Assembly (NCBI GenBank): GCA_021234155.1
Contig: JAJEKV010000512.1
Coordinates: forward strand, 62,001 to 126,000
Reading direction: 5' to 3'
DNA length: 64,000 bases
DNA from: Isoetes taiwanensis
Taxonomy: Eukaryota > Streptophyta > Lycopodiopsida > Isoetales > Isoetaceae
Shown: piece by piece, positions 21,691-32,732 of the stretch
How the letters are laid out: every line of letters begins with the position of its first letter
Numbering within the stretch: position 1 is the first letter of the stretch
Position numbers and translations under genes: made by a program
The notes under the pieces: model-generated
Databases searched by the model: none
The model's input: the letters and a program-made list of their open reading frames with translations, nothing else
Told to the model about the DNA's origin: nothing

Positions 21691-22472
21691 ACTCCAATGC
21701 ACAAGTTTCTCTCACTAGAAATTACGGTGATCTCATTCTCGATCGGGTTCTACATTCCGAAAAATTTTTGTGTTCGTAATGAAAGATTCTCTCGCCAACT
21801 TCTTTTCCTTCCGCCTTCTACCGTCTTCTTCTCTCAGATTACTTTTTGGTTCCAATGTTTCGTGCTTCCTACACCTTTCAGATTTCATAATTTGAGCTCA
21901 AAGCAAGAGTCCCAATTTACCTTGTGCTTTTCAGATTTCTTTGTGCAGATATGCAATTTTCCCATGCAAAAGCATAGGCTATCTGCTTTTTTCGACCTCA
22001 TTGTTGCATAATCCCTCACTTTGATAAAGCTTTTTTATCAATGTTTGTAATTCTTCTTTCAGATGTGGTCGTACCAAAATGAGATTTTTATACTCGCCAT
22101 GAATTTATCTCTTCTCTCCAAACCGATAGCCAATCTTCGCGGGTTTTTTTTTCTCCAAATATTTCATTTTTAGGGCCGAATTAGACCATCATCCGGCAAT
22201 CCATGCATTTCCACAAAATCTTCTTATCATCCATCGCTTCGCCCATTCCGATGCAAAGAATTTGGCTTTCGTGATGGCTATGGCGCGAGAAAATCCGTCT
22301 AAAAGCTATGGCTATGGCGCGAAAGTTATAGCTAAGCGCTTTATGGCTATGGCGACGGTTATGGGCTTGGGAACCGCCAAAGATTAAATGCGTGACACAA
22401 GGGGCCGAAGCCGGGACCCAAAGTGTTTTTAGGTGCCGGGTGTCTTTGTGCGTTTTTTGGATCAACCGATAT
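21691..22472. other. Right subterminal region of the 8-kb element
   Basis: No certain gene; the minus strand near 21780-21850 has an Arg/Lys-rich frame that may extend the coiled-coil gene. 22275-22350 repeats GCTATGGCG or close variants several times, a possible subterminal repeat. Confidence 0.4.
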
Positions 22473-22487
22473 AGAATTTACACCCCT

Positions 22488-23284
22488 AGTACAAGGCTGC
22501 GGAATGGAGATTGACTTAGCCATATGGGTCAGGAATGGCGAAATTACCCCAAGGACCAAGTTACATGGTCATTTTTGGCAACGAAAGAAACACTAACCCT
22601 CTACATAGCAAGATTAAGCGTGACCACCTCCTAGGCCAATTGACTACGAAGGTGTTGGACGCGAGCTACTTTGGTGCTTTTGGAGAAGGGTGGTCTTACG
22701 CCTACCTTAAACTTAGTCCCCGTGGTAAAGTCGACATTTTGAGTCCATTGGGCAGAGTCAATTCCCGGTTTTGGAGTGGGAGAGTTGCCCGTCCATTGGC
22801 TGGGGCCTTAGGAGGAGGACCTTTGGGCTTAACCGCTTCAAAGGTTTTAAGGGTCCGGCTCTTCCGCATCAACACCCTCCCTCTATGTGATGACATTTGT
22901 GCAAGTAAGATCCTGGCTTCATCGACTAGGATCTGCCCTCCCAAAATGTAAACCCCTGTGTTGCTAGGTTATTGAAAGGTTTTGTTATGGAGGTCGAAGT
23001 TTTAGTCTGTTGCACTTGAGACATGGTCAAGAAGCCGCAAATTGAAAATGTGAAGCAATAGGAACTGAGGGAATGGGATTTGGATTTATCTTCCTCCCAA
23101 TGTGGCAATTAGAATTAAGAGCACCTTTTGCGGTTGCAAAATTGTTTGGGATCGTCCGGGATGGTCAATAGGTCCAAACCCTACGTTATTTCGGTTGCCA
23201 TGGCTTCGCGTAATGTGTTTAGCAAAGGTGCACCTAGCTATGTCAGAAAAAGCGATCACATTTTGGCCTCAGAAACATAAACCC
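22488..23284 (+). repeat. Inner piece of left palindrome arm
   Basis: About 797 bp that pairs inverted with 23308-24082 around a 23-nt loop (23285-23307). Matches can be followed from the loop (AAACCC / GGGTTT), through GGTTGCCATGGCT and TTGTTTGGGATC, to GGAATGGAGATT at the outer end. The arms differ at scattered sites and small indels. Confidence 0.9.
22535..22951 (+). pseudogene. Unknown conserved coding fragment, left-arm copy
   Basis: A 138-codon open frame with MAKLPQGPSYMVIFGNERN, HLLGQLTTKVLDASYFGAFG and GEGWSYAYLKLSPRGKVDIL. The minus strand of the right arm reads the same segments with frame changes. I recognise no domain. Homology to the 14172-14426 piece plus this frame implies a longer original frame, roughly from QMPIPPGAQFSYPT through this region. 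It may be a coding part of the ancestral repeat or a captured gene. Confidence 0.45.
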
Positions 23285-23307
23285 TACAATAACCTGGCAC
23301 ACACACC

Positions 23308-24319
23308 GGGGTTTACGTTTGAGCCCAAAATGTGATCGTTTTTCTTGGATAGCTAGGGCCTTTGCTAAACACACATGCGAGCCATGGCAACCGAAATAAC
23401 AGAGTTTGATCTATTGGCCATCCCTAATGATCCCAAACAATTTTGCTACAAAGAAAAAGCGCTTTTGACTTCTAATTGCAACACCGGAGGAGGATAACTC
23501 CAAACCCCATTCCATCGGGCCCTATTGCTTCATGTTCTCAATTGCGCTTTCTCAACCATGACCCAAGTGTAAACCGACTAAAACTCTACCCCCCATAACG
23601 AAACCCTTCAATAGCCTAGCAACACATGTGGTTTACGCTTTGAGGCTATATCCTAGTCGATTCGACCAAAATCTTGCACAATGTCATCACGAGGGAGGGT
23701 GTTGACGCCATAAGATGGACCTTTAAACCTTTCGGAGGCGTCGCCCCCAAAGGTCCTCTCCCAAAGAACCCCTCGCCACGGACGGGCAACTTTCCCAATT
23801 CGAATCGTGGAACGATTTTGCCAATGGACTCAAAATGTCGACTTTTACCCTGGGAGCAAGTTTCGCGGGCGTAAGACCACCCTTCTCCAAGAAGCACCAA
23901 GGTAGCTCATGTCCAACACGTCAGAGTCAATTGGCCTAGGAGGTGGCTGCTAATACCATTATGTAGAGGGTTGCGTTTCTTTCGTTGCCAAAATGACCAT
24001 ATAACATGGTCCCTAGGGTAATTTCGCAGCCATTGGGATGACATGGTGAAGTCGAATCTCCATTCCAGAGCCTTGTACCGCCTGAATGACAAACACTTGG
24101 TTTTCTATGCGGTCAACCCCAGCTAACGCCGTGGTGTGATAAGTTCTCCGGATGGATCTTGATTTTTTGAGCCTGCTCGAAGGAGTTACTTGAATGACGG
24201 ATTCAATGGTGGGATAGGAAAATTGAGCTCCTGGGATTGGCATTTGCCCTCCCAGAGGAGCCGGATAGGAAAGGCGCCTCGACAACCTTTCGAGGTCCAT
24301 CTCCCGGGTCCGGCCTCCG
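23308..24319 (-). repeat. Right palindrome arm, uninterrupted
   Basis: About 1.01 kb. Its inner 775 bp pair with 22488-23284 and its outer ~240 bp pair with 14172-14426. The join at about 24082 is continuous, preserving the state before the 8-kb insertion. The outer boundary falls about 15 bp before the second minisatellite block. Confidence 0.9.
23646..24319 (-). pseudogene. Unknown conserved coding fragment, right-arm copy
   Basis: On the minus strand the sequence runs from MDLERLSRRL, APLGGQMPIPGAQFSYPT and ENQVFVIQAVQGSGMEIRL to HHVIPMAAKLP. After frame changes it gives LLGEGWSYAR, and FFGRGPLGATPPKGL near 23750. It is the inverted counterpart of the fragments at 14172-14426 and 22535-22951. 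The family is unrecognised and the frame is broken at several points. Confidence 0.45.
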
Positions 24320-24333
24320 AGGTCCATCTCCGG

Positions 24334-26433
24334 CTCAAACATGTCACTTAGGCTCCAACATACCACCTATGCTCAAAGATGCCAAGGTGGCTCAAACATG
24401 CCACATGAGCACCAAAGATGCCACCTAGGCTCCAACATGCCAAGGTGGCTCAAACATGCCATGTCAAGCTCCAAGATGCCACCTAGGCTCCATCATGTCA
24501 AGGTGGCTCAAACATGGCAAGGTGGCTCAAACATGCCCACGTGGCTTCAACATGCCACCTAGGCTCCAACATGCAAGGTGGTCTCCAACATGCCACCTAG
24601 GCTCAAATATGCCAAGGTGGGTCAAACATGCCACGTGGGCTCCAACATGCCACCTAGGCTCAAACATGCCAAGGTGGCTCAAAACATGCCACCAAGGCTC
24701 CCAACATGCCAAGGTGGCTCAAGCATGCCAAGTTGGCTCCAACATGCCACCTAGGCTCAAACATGCCAAGGTGGCATAAACATGCCAAGGTGGCTCAAAC
24801 ATGCCACGTGGCTCCAACATGCCCCCTAGGCTCCAACATGCAAGGTGGCCCAAGCATTCCACTTAGGCTCCAACATGCCACCCACGATAAAAACATGCCA
24901 AGGTGGTGAAACATGACACGCGGCTCCAACATGCCAAGGTGGCTCAAACATGCCATCTAGGCTCCAACATGCCACCTTGGCTAAAACATACCAAAGTGGC
25001 TCAAACATGCCACGCGGGCTCCAACATGCCAACTAGGTTCCAATGTGCCACCTAGGCTCAAACATGCCAAGGTGGCTCAAACATACCACACACGCCAAGG
25101 TGGCTCAAACATGCCACCTAGGGGTTCCAACATGCCACCTAGGCTTCAACATGCCAAGGTGGCTCAAACATGCCACACGGGCTCCAACATGCCACTTAGG
25201 TTTCAACATGCCAAGGTGGCTCAAACATGTCATCTAATCTAGGTGCAAACTTGCTAAGGTGGCTCAAACATGCCAAGGTGGCTCAAACATGCCATGCAGG
25301 CTCCGACAAGCCATCTAGGCTCCAACATGCCAAGGTGGCTCAAACATGTCACCTAGGCTCCAACATGACATGTAGGCTCAAACATGCCAAGGTGGCTCAA
25401 ACATGCCACGCTGGCCCCTAGGCTCCAACATGCCATGTCGGCCCAAAATAGGCTCAAACATGCCACCCACGCCAAACATGCCACGTGGACTCCAACATGC
25501 CATTAGGCTCCCCGTGATGCCACCTAGGCTCCCAAAATGCCACCCAACATGACAAGGTGGCTCAAACATGCCACTGGAGCCCAACATGCCACCGGGCTCA
25601 AACATGCCAAGGTGGCTCAAACATGCCACGTTGGCTCCAACATGCCAAATAGACTCCAACATGCCAAGGTGGTTCAAACATGTCGAGGTGGCTCAAGTAT
25701 ACCACAAGGGCTCCAACATGCCACCTAGGCTCAAACATGCCAAGGTGGCTCAAACATGACATGCGTGCACCAACATGCCACCTAGGGGCTCCAACATGCC
25801 AAGGTGGCTCAAGCATGCCACCTATGGCTCCAACATGCCAAGGTGGCTCAAACATGACACCTAGGCTCCAACATGCCACCTAGACTCCAACATGCCATCT
25901 AGGCTCCAACTTACCACCTAGGTTCGAGATATGCCAAGGTGGCTCAAACATGCCACATGGGCCCAAACATGCCACTAGGCTCCTAACATGCCAATGTGGC
26001 TCAAACATGCCAAGTTGGCTCAAACATGCCACCTAGGCTCCAACATGCCACTTAGGATCAAACATGCCACATTTGCTCCAACATGCCACATAGGCTCAAA
26101 CATGCCAAGGTGGCTCAAACATGCCAAGATGGCTCAAACAAGCCACCTAGGCTCAAAACATGCCACCTTGGCTCCAACATGCCACTTATCCAACATGCCA
26201 CCTAGGCTCCAACATGCCAAGGTGGCTCAAACATGCCATGTGTTCCAACATGCCCCTAGGCTCAAACATGCCAAGATGGCTCAAGCACGCCACCTAGGCT
26301 CCAACATGCCAAGATGGCTCAAACATGTCATCTAGACTCCAACATGCCACCTTGGCTTTAACATGCCACCTAGGCTCAAACATGCCAACGTGGGCTCAAA
26401 CATGCCATGTGGGCTCCAACATGCCACGTGGGC
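24334..26433 (+). repeat. 19-bp minisatellite, block 2
   Basis: About 110 copies of the same CTCAAACATGCCACCTAGG-type unit as block 1, in the same orientation, again with CCAAGGTGG and CCACGTGGG variants. It starts directly at the outer end of the right palindrome arm. Indels are more frequent than in block 1, so periodicity breaks more often. Open frames are by-products. Confidence 0.95.
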
Positions 26434-26796
26434 ATGCGTCCCATAGAGCGTGCTTGCCTCGCCTTGGTTCTATTTTTTGAGATATGAGATGTTTTTTTTT
26501 TTTGCTTCTACTTATGTTCGGCTTGCAGGTTTTGGAACTCGATATTATCTCCAGTTTTAATGCTAGTTTTCATAGGATTGGCGTGATCCAAAGACAATGC
26601 TTGGTACCAAGCTTCCAATGTGAGGAGGAGTAATTCTTTCCACGCAAGCTATTATTTTCGGAGCCATATAATCTTCTCCTAATTTTGTTACGCATCTATA
26701 TCAAGCTTCTCAAGTATTTTAGGATGGAAATAGTTCTAAACACTCTAAGAACTACGCTTTGGCACCGCTTATGCTATCTGGAGTCAGGCTACCATG
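26434..26796. other. Unassigned spacer
   Basis: Contains a T run (26492-26502) and no gene. It borders the truncated end of the next retrotransposon. Confidence 0.4.
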
Positions 26797-28435
26797 TAGG
26801 CTCGGTGGATTCGGCCTCGGGCTTAACCTTTATGGTAACTGGAGATCCCGTCAATCTCGACCATTGGATCTACTTAAGCTTAAAAACTTAAGAAACTCAT
26901 GCATCCACAACAATAACACTTAGGTAAAGAATCTAATCTTTGTACATATTCTAAGGTTCCAAACATGTACTTGCCCATTACTCAGCAATATTTCTGCACA
27001 CTATGAATGAGCTTAATAATTGTAACTTCAAGCCCATATATAATAATAATAATAATAGTAATAATAATCAAGTTTATTGAATAGCAATCCACACACTTCC
27101 ACTCTCGCCTTTCCAAAGCTTGGCTACTTTCCGGAGCATCTCACACCTCTGCTTACACCATCAACCACGGGGTTAGTCACATGGACTAAGTGGGGATCGG
27201 GAATCTAGGATATCTAGCATCAACAATACAAAGCATTTACCTAGAACAACAGCCTAACCTTACCGTAGCCTCGCCCCTGCAATCCAAGTAACTAGTCCAA
27301 CAAGCATGACCAATGTAACTTAATTCCAACAAAGACGACCACATATATAATAACCAAGCAATCATAGCATCAACATTGCAACCAATATTCTTTCCTGGTC
27401 CGAGCAAGGTCAACTCGGGTTGATCGTGCCCGCTGACATAGAGGGGGTAACCTCGCGGTGTACACACCCATCCACGCCAAGGGCCCAAAGATTGAGGACC
27501 ACTTAATCATTGCATGACGTTGTACCATATGGTACCAACGCCCCGGATGTTCAAATAATACCATAGCATCGTGCAATAACCGCGAGTCTAGACCATCGCA
27601 CCTAGACTCCGCCCCGAGGTCTATATATCAAAGAATTATACTACACATAGATCACAAAACTATGAATTCCACCCAATATCAACTAGGCACATTTCCATAT
27701 CAAATTTACCTTAGAAATTCCATAATTTACACCTCATGCAACAAAGGAAGTTCGGTTATACACTGTGATAAACATTACTATCTCTACCGCGGCAACATGC
27801 AATGCCCGTGCTTAAGCAAAATACAAACTTCACTAATATCTTATTACTTTTAACTAGATCAACTTCCTTCAAATTACTACTTATGACGATGGCTTAACCC
27901 TGCTAACTAGTTTATTAATTCCTGCACCTGCTCCCAGCTAGTAATACCCCTAGCATATATTTTCCCTTTGCTAATTTAGTTATTTCCAAGGGTTTAGATA
28001 TACAACTAGCTACCTTGTTAAACTACACATCACGTAATCATAAACACTTAAAAAACCCCTGTGTAAGGCTTGATCCCCACTGAAATCCTCCGCTTTCTTC
28101 TTCTGCACTCCCAAAGAACGCTCCCTGGATCTCTGCAGACTTTAACTCGCTCCTTCAACAATCCATCTGGCAATCTATCTCCTTCCTAATGCTTCACCAT
28201 CACATAAAAGACTTCTTTTCCCCATGGAAAACTCCTTCCCCAAGAAATCAAGAATAATATTGTTGCACTTATATAACCTAGCAATGCCCTTGCATGCACA
28301 CACACACCGCATGCATGGACACATTGCATGCATGTATTCCTAGCACATAATCATTTATTTTACCATTGAAAATGCACTCTTATATAATGGCAACGTTATT
28401 TTACATCTTAATGTGGGTGCTAGGTTGCTAGGTCC
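26797..28435 (-). repeat. 3' LTR of the minus-strand element, truncated
   Basis: Aligns with 30614-32515 from about TAACCTTTATGGTAAC onward, including the (TAA)n run near 27040-27070 and GGTGCTAGGTTGCTAGGTCC at the inner end. The outer part present in the other LTR, including TGTGACGCTCC, is missing. Confidence 0.85.
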
Positions 28436-28440
28436 CTGAT

Positions 28441-28449
28441 CTCCCCTCC
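28441..28449 (-). other. Polypurine tract of the minus-strand element
   Basis: CTCCCCTCC on the plus strand, i.e. GGAGGGGAG on the coding strand, directly beside the LTR as expected for second-strand priming. Confidence 0.7.
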
Positions 28450-28600
28450 AAAAATTCAACCCATGTCCTCATGGGTGCATCTTAGAGCACTCATGAAAAA
28501 TCTAGTTTGTATCTCCCTTTGTGACATCTTCCTTGGAACAAACCCAACCATTGATCTAAAAGTAATTTTTTATAGTCGCCTCCTTAATTCCTCTGCCCTT
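28450..28600 (-). pseudogene. Possible chromodomain remnant at the pol C-terminus
   Basis: The minus strand reads, with stops, INGWVCSKEDVTKGDTN, IFHECSKMHP and GHGLNFWRG immediately before the polypurine tract. The spacing resembles the W-x-G-x-[SP]-x-E-[ED]-A-TWE-D...HPWGQG...GG tail of Ty3/gypsy chromoviruses. Key tryptophans are lost, so the assignment is tentative. It suggests a Ty3/gypsy origin. Confidence 0.4.
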
Positions 28601-30598
28601 CCCTTTATGCCTTCACATCTTAATAGCATACTCCCAAATGAATACAATTTTGTCCCTTAGAACTGACCCATCCTTGTCAAACACAATTGCTTAGCCTTCC
28701 AATCCAAGATGATGCCCTCCAAACTTGAAAGTTCAAAGCTAGCTTCATACAAGTAATTTAAGCTAAAGGAAAGACACATATTAGATAGTCGGATGCACCC
28801 ACCTTTCTAACATTCAATTTAACATACCGCCGAAGTCTAGAACTAACTCAAATATTATAACTATACTCTATGCATCAGAAAGAGGAACATACATATTCAA
28901 ATCAATTAATAAACGTAATGCAATTAATGCAACTTTTCATAAAGAAGGTAATGCAAGCCATAGAAAAAACCCACCATTCCAAAGAGATACTGTGTCTAAC
29001 TAGATATGTAATCTCTGAGACTTCTTGGGTGGCCAAATCCAAAAAAGTAACAAGTTTAAATGCATAATCAAGTCCCCCACTGGGTATCGTGATAGCTAGG
29101 TATGCTTAAGTTGATACAAGGGATCCCATAAGAATTATAACCCATGGTATGTAGAATTCTCTACGAAGTTCATCCAATGACATTGAAGTATCCTAGGCTA
29201 TACACTTGGCCTCTATATTTAGCCTACTTCCATACATATTACTCCATCACACCGGGTTAGCCTTTCAACAAGATTTTATAGGCATCAATTGTCATAATTC
29301 TGTTGAAGTTTTACTTCATGTATTTCGCTCACAACTTCAATCCTTTGATCAGATCCTTAATCAAGTAATGCAATCACCATCCCTCCATTAATTTACAATC
29401 ACTTCTAGCATGCCAAATAATTATTTATACATGGAAGCACCATTACTAGATGTACTTACAACTCTTCTATTACATTCTAAGATTTTCAAAATGGCACTTC
29501 CCCATGTCTATACATTCCCCCCCGCTTTTTATCTCATGTCCGGGCTTTATCCGACAACTCTTTCATTCAACTTCATGGTTTACCTACTACCACAATTAAA
29601 TATGTTATTCCTCTATTCATCGCCTCCCTTCTTCCTTATCCATAAGATGGATAACATTGTTCAATCTTGGCCAATCAATTCTTCAATCGGCCATAATTTA
29701 AGTGGATATCATTCTCTAAATATAAATGCATAACCCTGACCACTTTGTTCCATTGCTTTTCTTTATACTTCCAAGAAGTTTTTTCAAGGCCAAGAACTTT
29801 TTCAAGGCTATCACCGACTATTCTAGCCATAACCCTAAGGCCAACAACTTTATAGATCTCAAGTAGGACCATGATGTAATCATGACATTTCCCTTCTATG
29901 TCACACACATCCGCTATTTACACATGAGCTTCAATCCACTATCACGCCAATCTTATTTTCATAACCATATCTAAGCATTCTCAAAATTTGTTTTTATAAC
30001 CACCGTGTTGTAACCTTATCCAACCATAGCCCGAATGCTATCAACTTAGAAACTTATTGTTATTTTACCACCGGATATCAATATATGAATTTCGCCCGGT
30101 TTTCTTCAATTTTAGCTTCAAAAGAATGCACCTAACATCACATCAAGAATCTTATTCATCCGATATAGTGAGATGAACCTTCCTTGAATATCATAGGCAT
30201 TATATATCATGCAATCGCTTATTCTAAATTTTCTTGCCACCAGAGTATACTACTATGAGATCACATCTACACTATAAGGAGTGGTTACCAAAGTGAAACG
30301 CTAATATCCGTCAGAGTTTAGTCTCCCCAAGCATCACTTCCATGCTATGCGACATTGGGAACCCTAAATCAAAGTTAGCCCCTTGATGACATACATTTTC
30401 TAGCTTATTCGCTTTTGTGTGATAGAAAATCAACCAAGATTATAGAAATACCATGTAATCAATTTCATATACCTTCATAAAACAATCACGCCTCTAAGGC
30501 CATCATCTCCACATATATTCAATTGAATACTATTAGCATAATCCAAAAACCTCAACTTGAATCTAGACTTCGCTATCATACATCCAAGGATCCAACTA
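28601..30598 (-). other. Decayed interior of the minus-strand element
   Basis: No domain can be followed. The longest minus-strand frame here (29675-29908, 77 codons) has no recognisable motif. Gag, protease and reverse transcriptase signatures are absent. Confidence 0.5.
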
Positions 30599-30611
30599 GG
30601 CTCTGATACCA
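30599..30611 (-). other. Primer-binding site, initiator-Met tRNA
   Basis: GGCTCTGATACCA on the plus strand is the reverse complement of TGGTATCAGAGCC. It is two bases from the LTR terminus TGTGACG at 30614. Confidence 0.85.
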
Positions 30612-30613
30612 AC

Positions 30614-32515
30614 TGTGACGCTCCTAACCGACATGCCCTTAGCTAACTGGCAAAACCGTTTAGACGCTTATGAGTAGTCGCTTTTACCCATTTATGTTTG
30701 GTTCTGAACGCCCTACTGTGCACATTCAAGGTTCGAATACTCGAAGGGCCCACCATGGGCCCGCTAGCCCTCCCACTAGAACTATGCTCGCCCCCTCGAG
30801 CAACCAAGGCTATACCACAATGATTACCAAGTCTTTGCAAATTACCCATGCATATAGGCACCCATGGAGACTCGAACTCGAGACCGCCTCCGATACTCAA
30901 CCGGTGGATTGCCTGGCCGCTAACCTTTATGGTAACCGGAGATCCCGCCAATCTCACTAATCATTGGATCTACTTAAGCTTAAAAACTTAAGAAACTCAT
31001 GCATCCACAACAATAACACTTAGGTAAAGAATCTAATCTTTGTACATATTCTAAGGTTCCAAACATGTACTTGCCCATTACTCAGAATATTTCTCAAGAC
31101 ACCATGAATGAGCTTTAATAATTGTAACTTCAAGCCCATATATATAATAATAATAATAGTAATAATAATCAAGTTTATTGAATAGCAATCCACACACTTC
31201 CACTCGCTTTCCAAAGCTTGGCTACTTTCGAGAGCATCTCACACCCCGCTACACCATCAACTACGGGTTAGTCACATGGACTAAGTGGGGATCGGAATCT
31301 AGGATATCTAGCATCAACAATACAAAGCATTTACTCTAGAACAACAGCTTAACCTTATCAGAGCCTTCGCCCGCAATCCAAGTAACTAGTCCAACAAGCA
31401 TGACCAATGTAACTTAATTCCAACAAAGACGCACCACATATATAATAACCAAGCAATCATAGCATCAACATTGCAAACCAATATTCCCTCGGGTCGAAAG
31501 CAAGGTCAACCCCTACCGACGCCGCTGACATAGAGGCGGGGTAACCTGCGGTGTACACACCCATCCACGCCAAGGCCCAAGCATTGAGGACCACTTAATC
31601 GTGCATGACGTTGTACCATATGGTACCAACGCCCGATGTTCAAATAATACCATAGCACTCAGGTAATAAATCAGTCTAGACCACATCGCCTCCAGACCCG
31701 CCCCGCAGGTCTATATCAAAGAATTATACTACACATAGATCACAAAATTATGAATTCCACCCAATATCAACTAGGGCACATTTCCATATCAAATTTACCT
31801 TAGAAATTCCATAATTTACACCCTCATGCAACAAAAGGAAGTCCAGCTTATACACCGTGATAAACATTACTATCTCTACCGGCAACATGCAATGCCCGGT
31901 GCTTAAGCAAAATACAAACTTCACTAATATCTTATTACTTTTAACTAGATCAACTTCCTTCAAATTACTACTTATGACGATGGCTTAACCCTGCTAACTA
32001 GTTTATTAATTCCTGCACCCGTTCCCAGCTAGTAATACCCCTAGCATATATTTTCCTTTGCTAATTTAGTTATTTCCAAGGGTTTAGATATACAACTAGC
32101 TACCTTGTTAAACTACACATCACGAATCATAAACACTCGTAAAACCCTGTGTGTAAGGCTTGATCCCCACTGAAATCTCCGCTTTTTTTTCTCAGACTCC
32201 CAAAGAACGCCCCTGCATCTCTCGCAAGAGACGCAACTCGGCCCTTCAACAATCCATCCGGCAATCTATCTCCTTCCCAATGCTTCACCATCACATAAAA
32301 GACTTCTTTCCCCATGGAAAACTCCTCCCCTAAGAAATCAAAGAATAATATTGTTGCACTTATATATAACCTAGCAATGCCTTTGCATGCATGCATGCAT
32401 GCACACACCGATGCATGGATTCCTAGCACATAATCATTTATTTTACCATTGAAAATGCACTCTTATATAATGGCAACGCTACATACATCTTAATGGGTGC
32501 TAGGTTGCTAGGTCC
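30614..32515 (-). repeat. 5' LTR of the minus-strand element, full length
   Basis: About 1.9 kb, beginning on the plus strand TGTGACGCTCC. It holds the same (TAA)n and (GCAT)n tracts as the left copy; the (GCAT)n tract is at 32386-32402. The 96- and 104-codon frames near 30643-30960 lie inside it and are not genes. Differences from the left LTR cluster at CG and CHG-containing words. Confidence 0.85.
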
Positions 32516-32732
32516 GCTATACTTAATTCTTGTCAAGATCTTTATCCTCATCAGCCTACAACTTTTCTTCAACAAGTCACTATCCGACCTTGAAATCAAT
32601 TCAGATATGGATCCAGACGATTTGAGTAGCGGTCCAAATTCAATAAAGGTATGAAAACTCTCAGAATCGAAGCTTTGGAAAATTCTGTAGATTGATCAAT
32701 TTTAAGTGATCTGAGGTTTAACCCAACTCTGA

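Larger units (their letters stand above)
14427..22487. mobile_element. 8.06-kb TIR element inserted in the left palindrome arm
   Basis: The left end is GGGTGTAAATTCT (14427-14439) and the right end AGAATTTACACCC (22473-22485), perfect 13-bp inverted repeats. The right palindrome arm reads continuously across the homologous site (around 24082), so everything between is an insertion. AGT on the left (14424-14426) and AGT on the right (22488-22490) may be a 3-bp target duplication; in that case CT (22486-22487) belongs to the element. GGG termini with a 3-bp duplication resemble PIF/Harbinger, but no DDE transposase of that family is visible. Cargo: a broken plus-strand HTH gene at the left and a broken minus-strand coiled-coil gene at the right, with a Helitron-like insertion between. 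Confidence 0.75.
26797..32515 (-). mobile_element. Minus-strand LTR retrotransposon, internally deleted
   Basis: Two long direct repeats (about 26797-28435 and 30614-32515) flank 2.16 kb. Next to the right repeat is GGCTCTGATACCA (30599-30611), the reverse complement of an initiator-Met tRNA primer site. Next to the left repeat is CTCCCCTCC (28441-28449), the reverse complement of a polypurine tract. The order fixes the element on the minus strand. The interior is too short for gag-pol, so it is a deletion derivative. The left LTR lacks roughly 180-200 bp of its outer end, so no target duplication can be tested. Confidence 0.85.

Noticed and set aside
30643-30960. Two overlapping ~100-codon frames on opposite strands
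   Set aside because: They sit within the LTR of the minus-strand retrotransposon and show no domain.
32127-32429. 100-codon minus-strand frame as a retrotransposon protein
   Set aside because: It falls inside the 5' LTR, has no motif, and is not open in the matching part of the other LTR.
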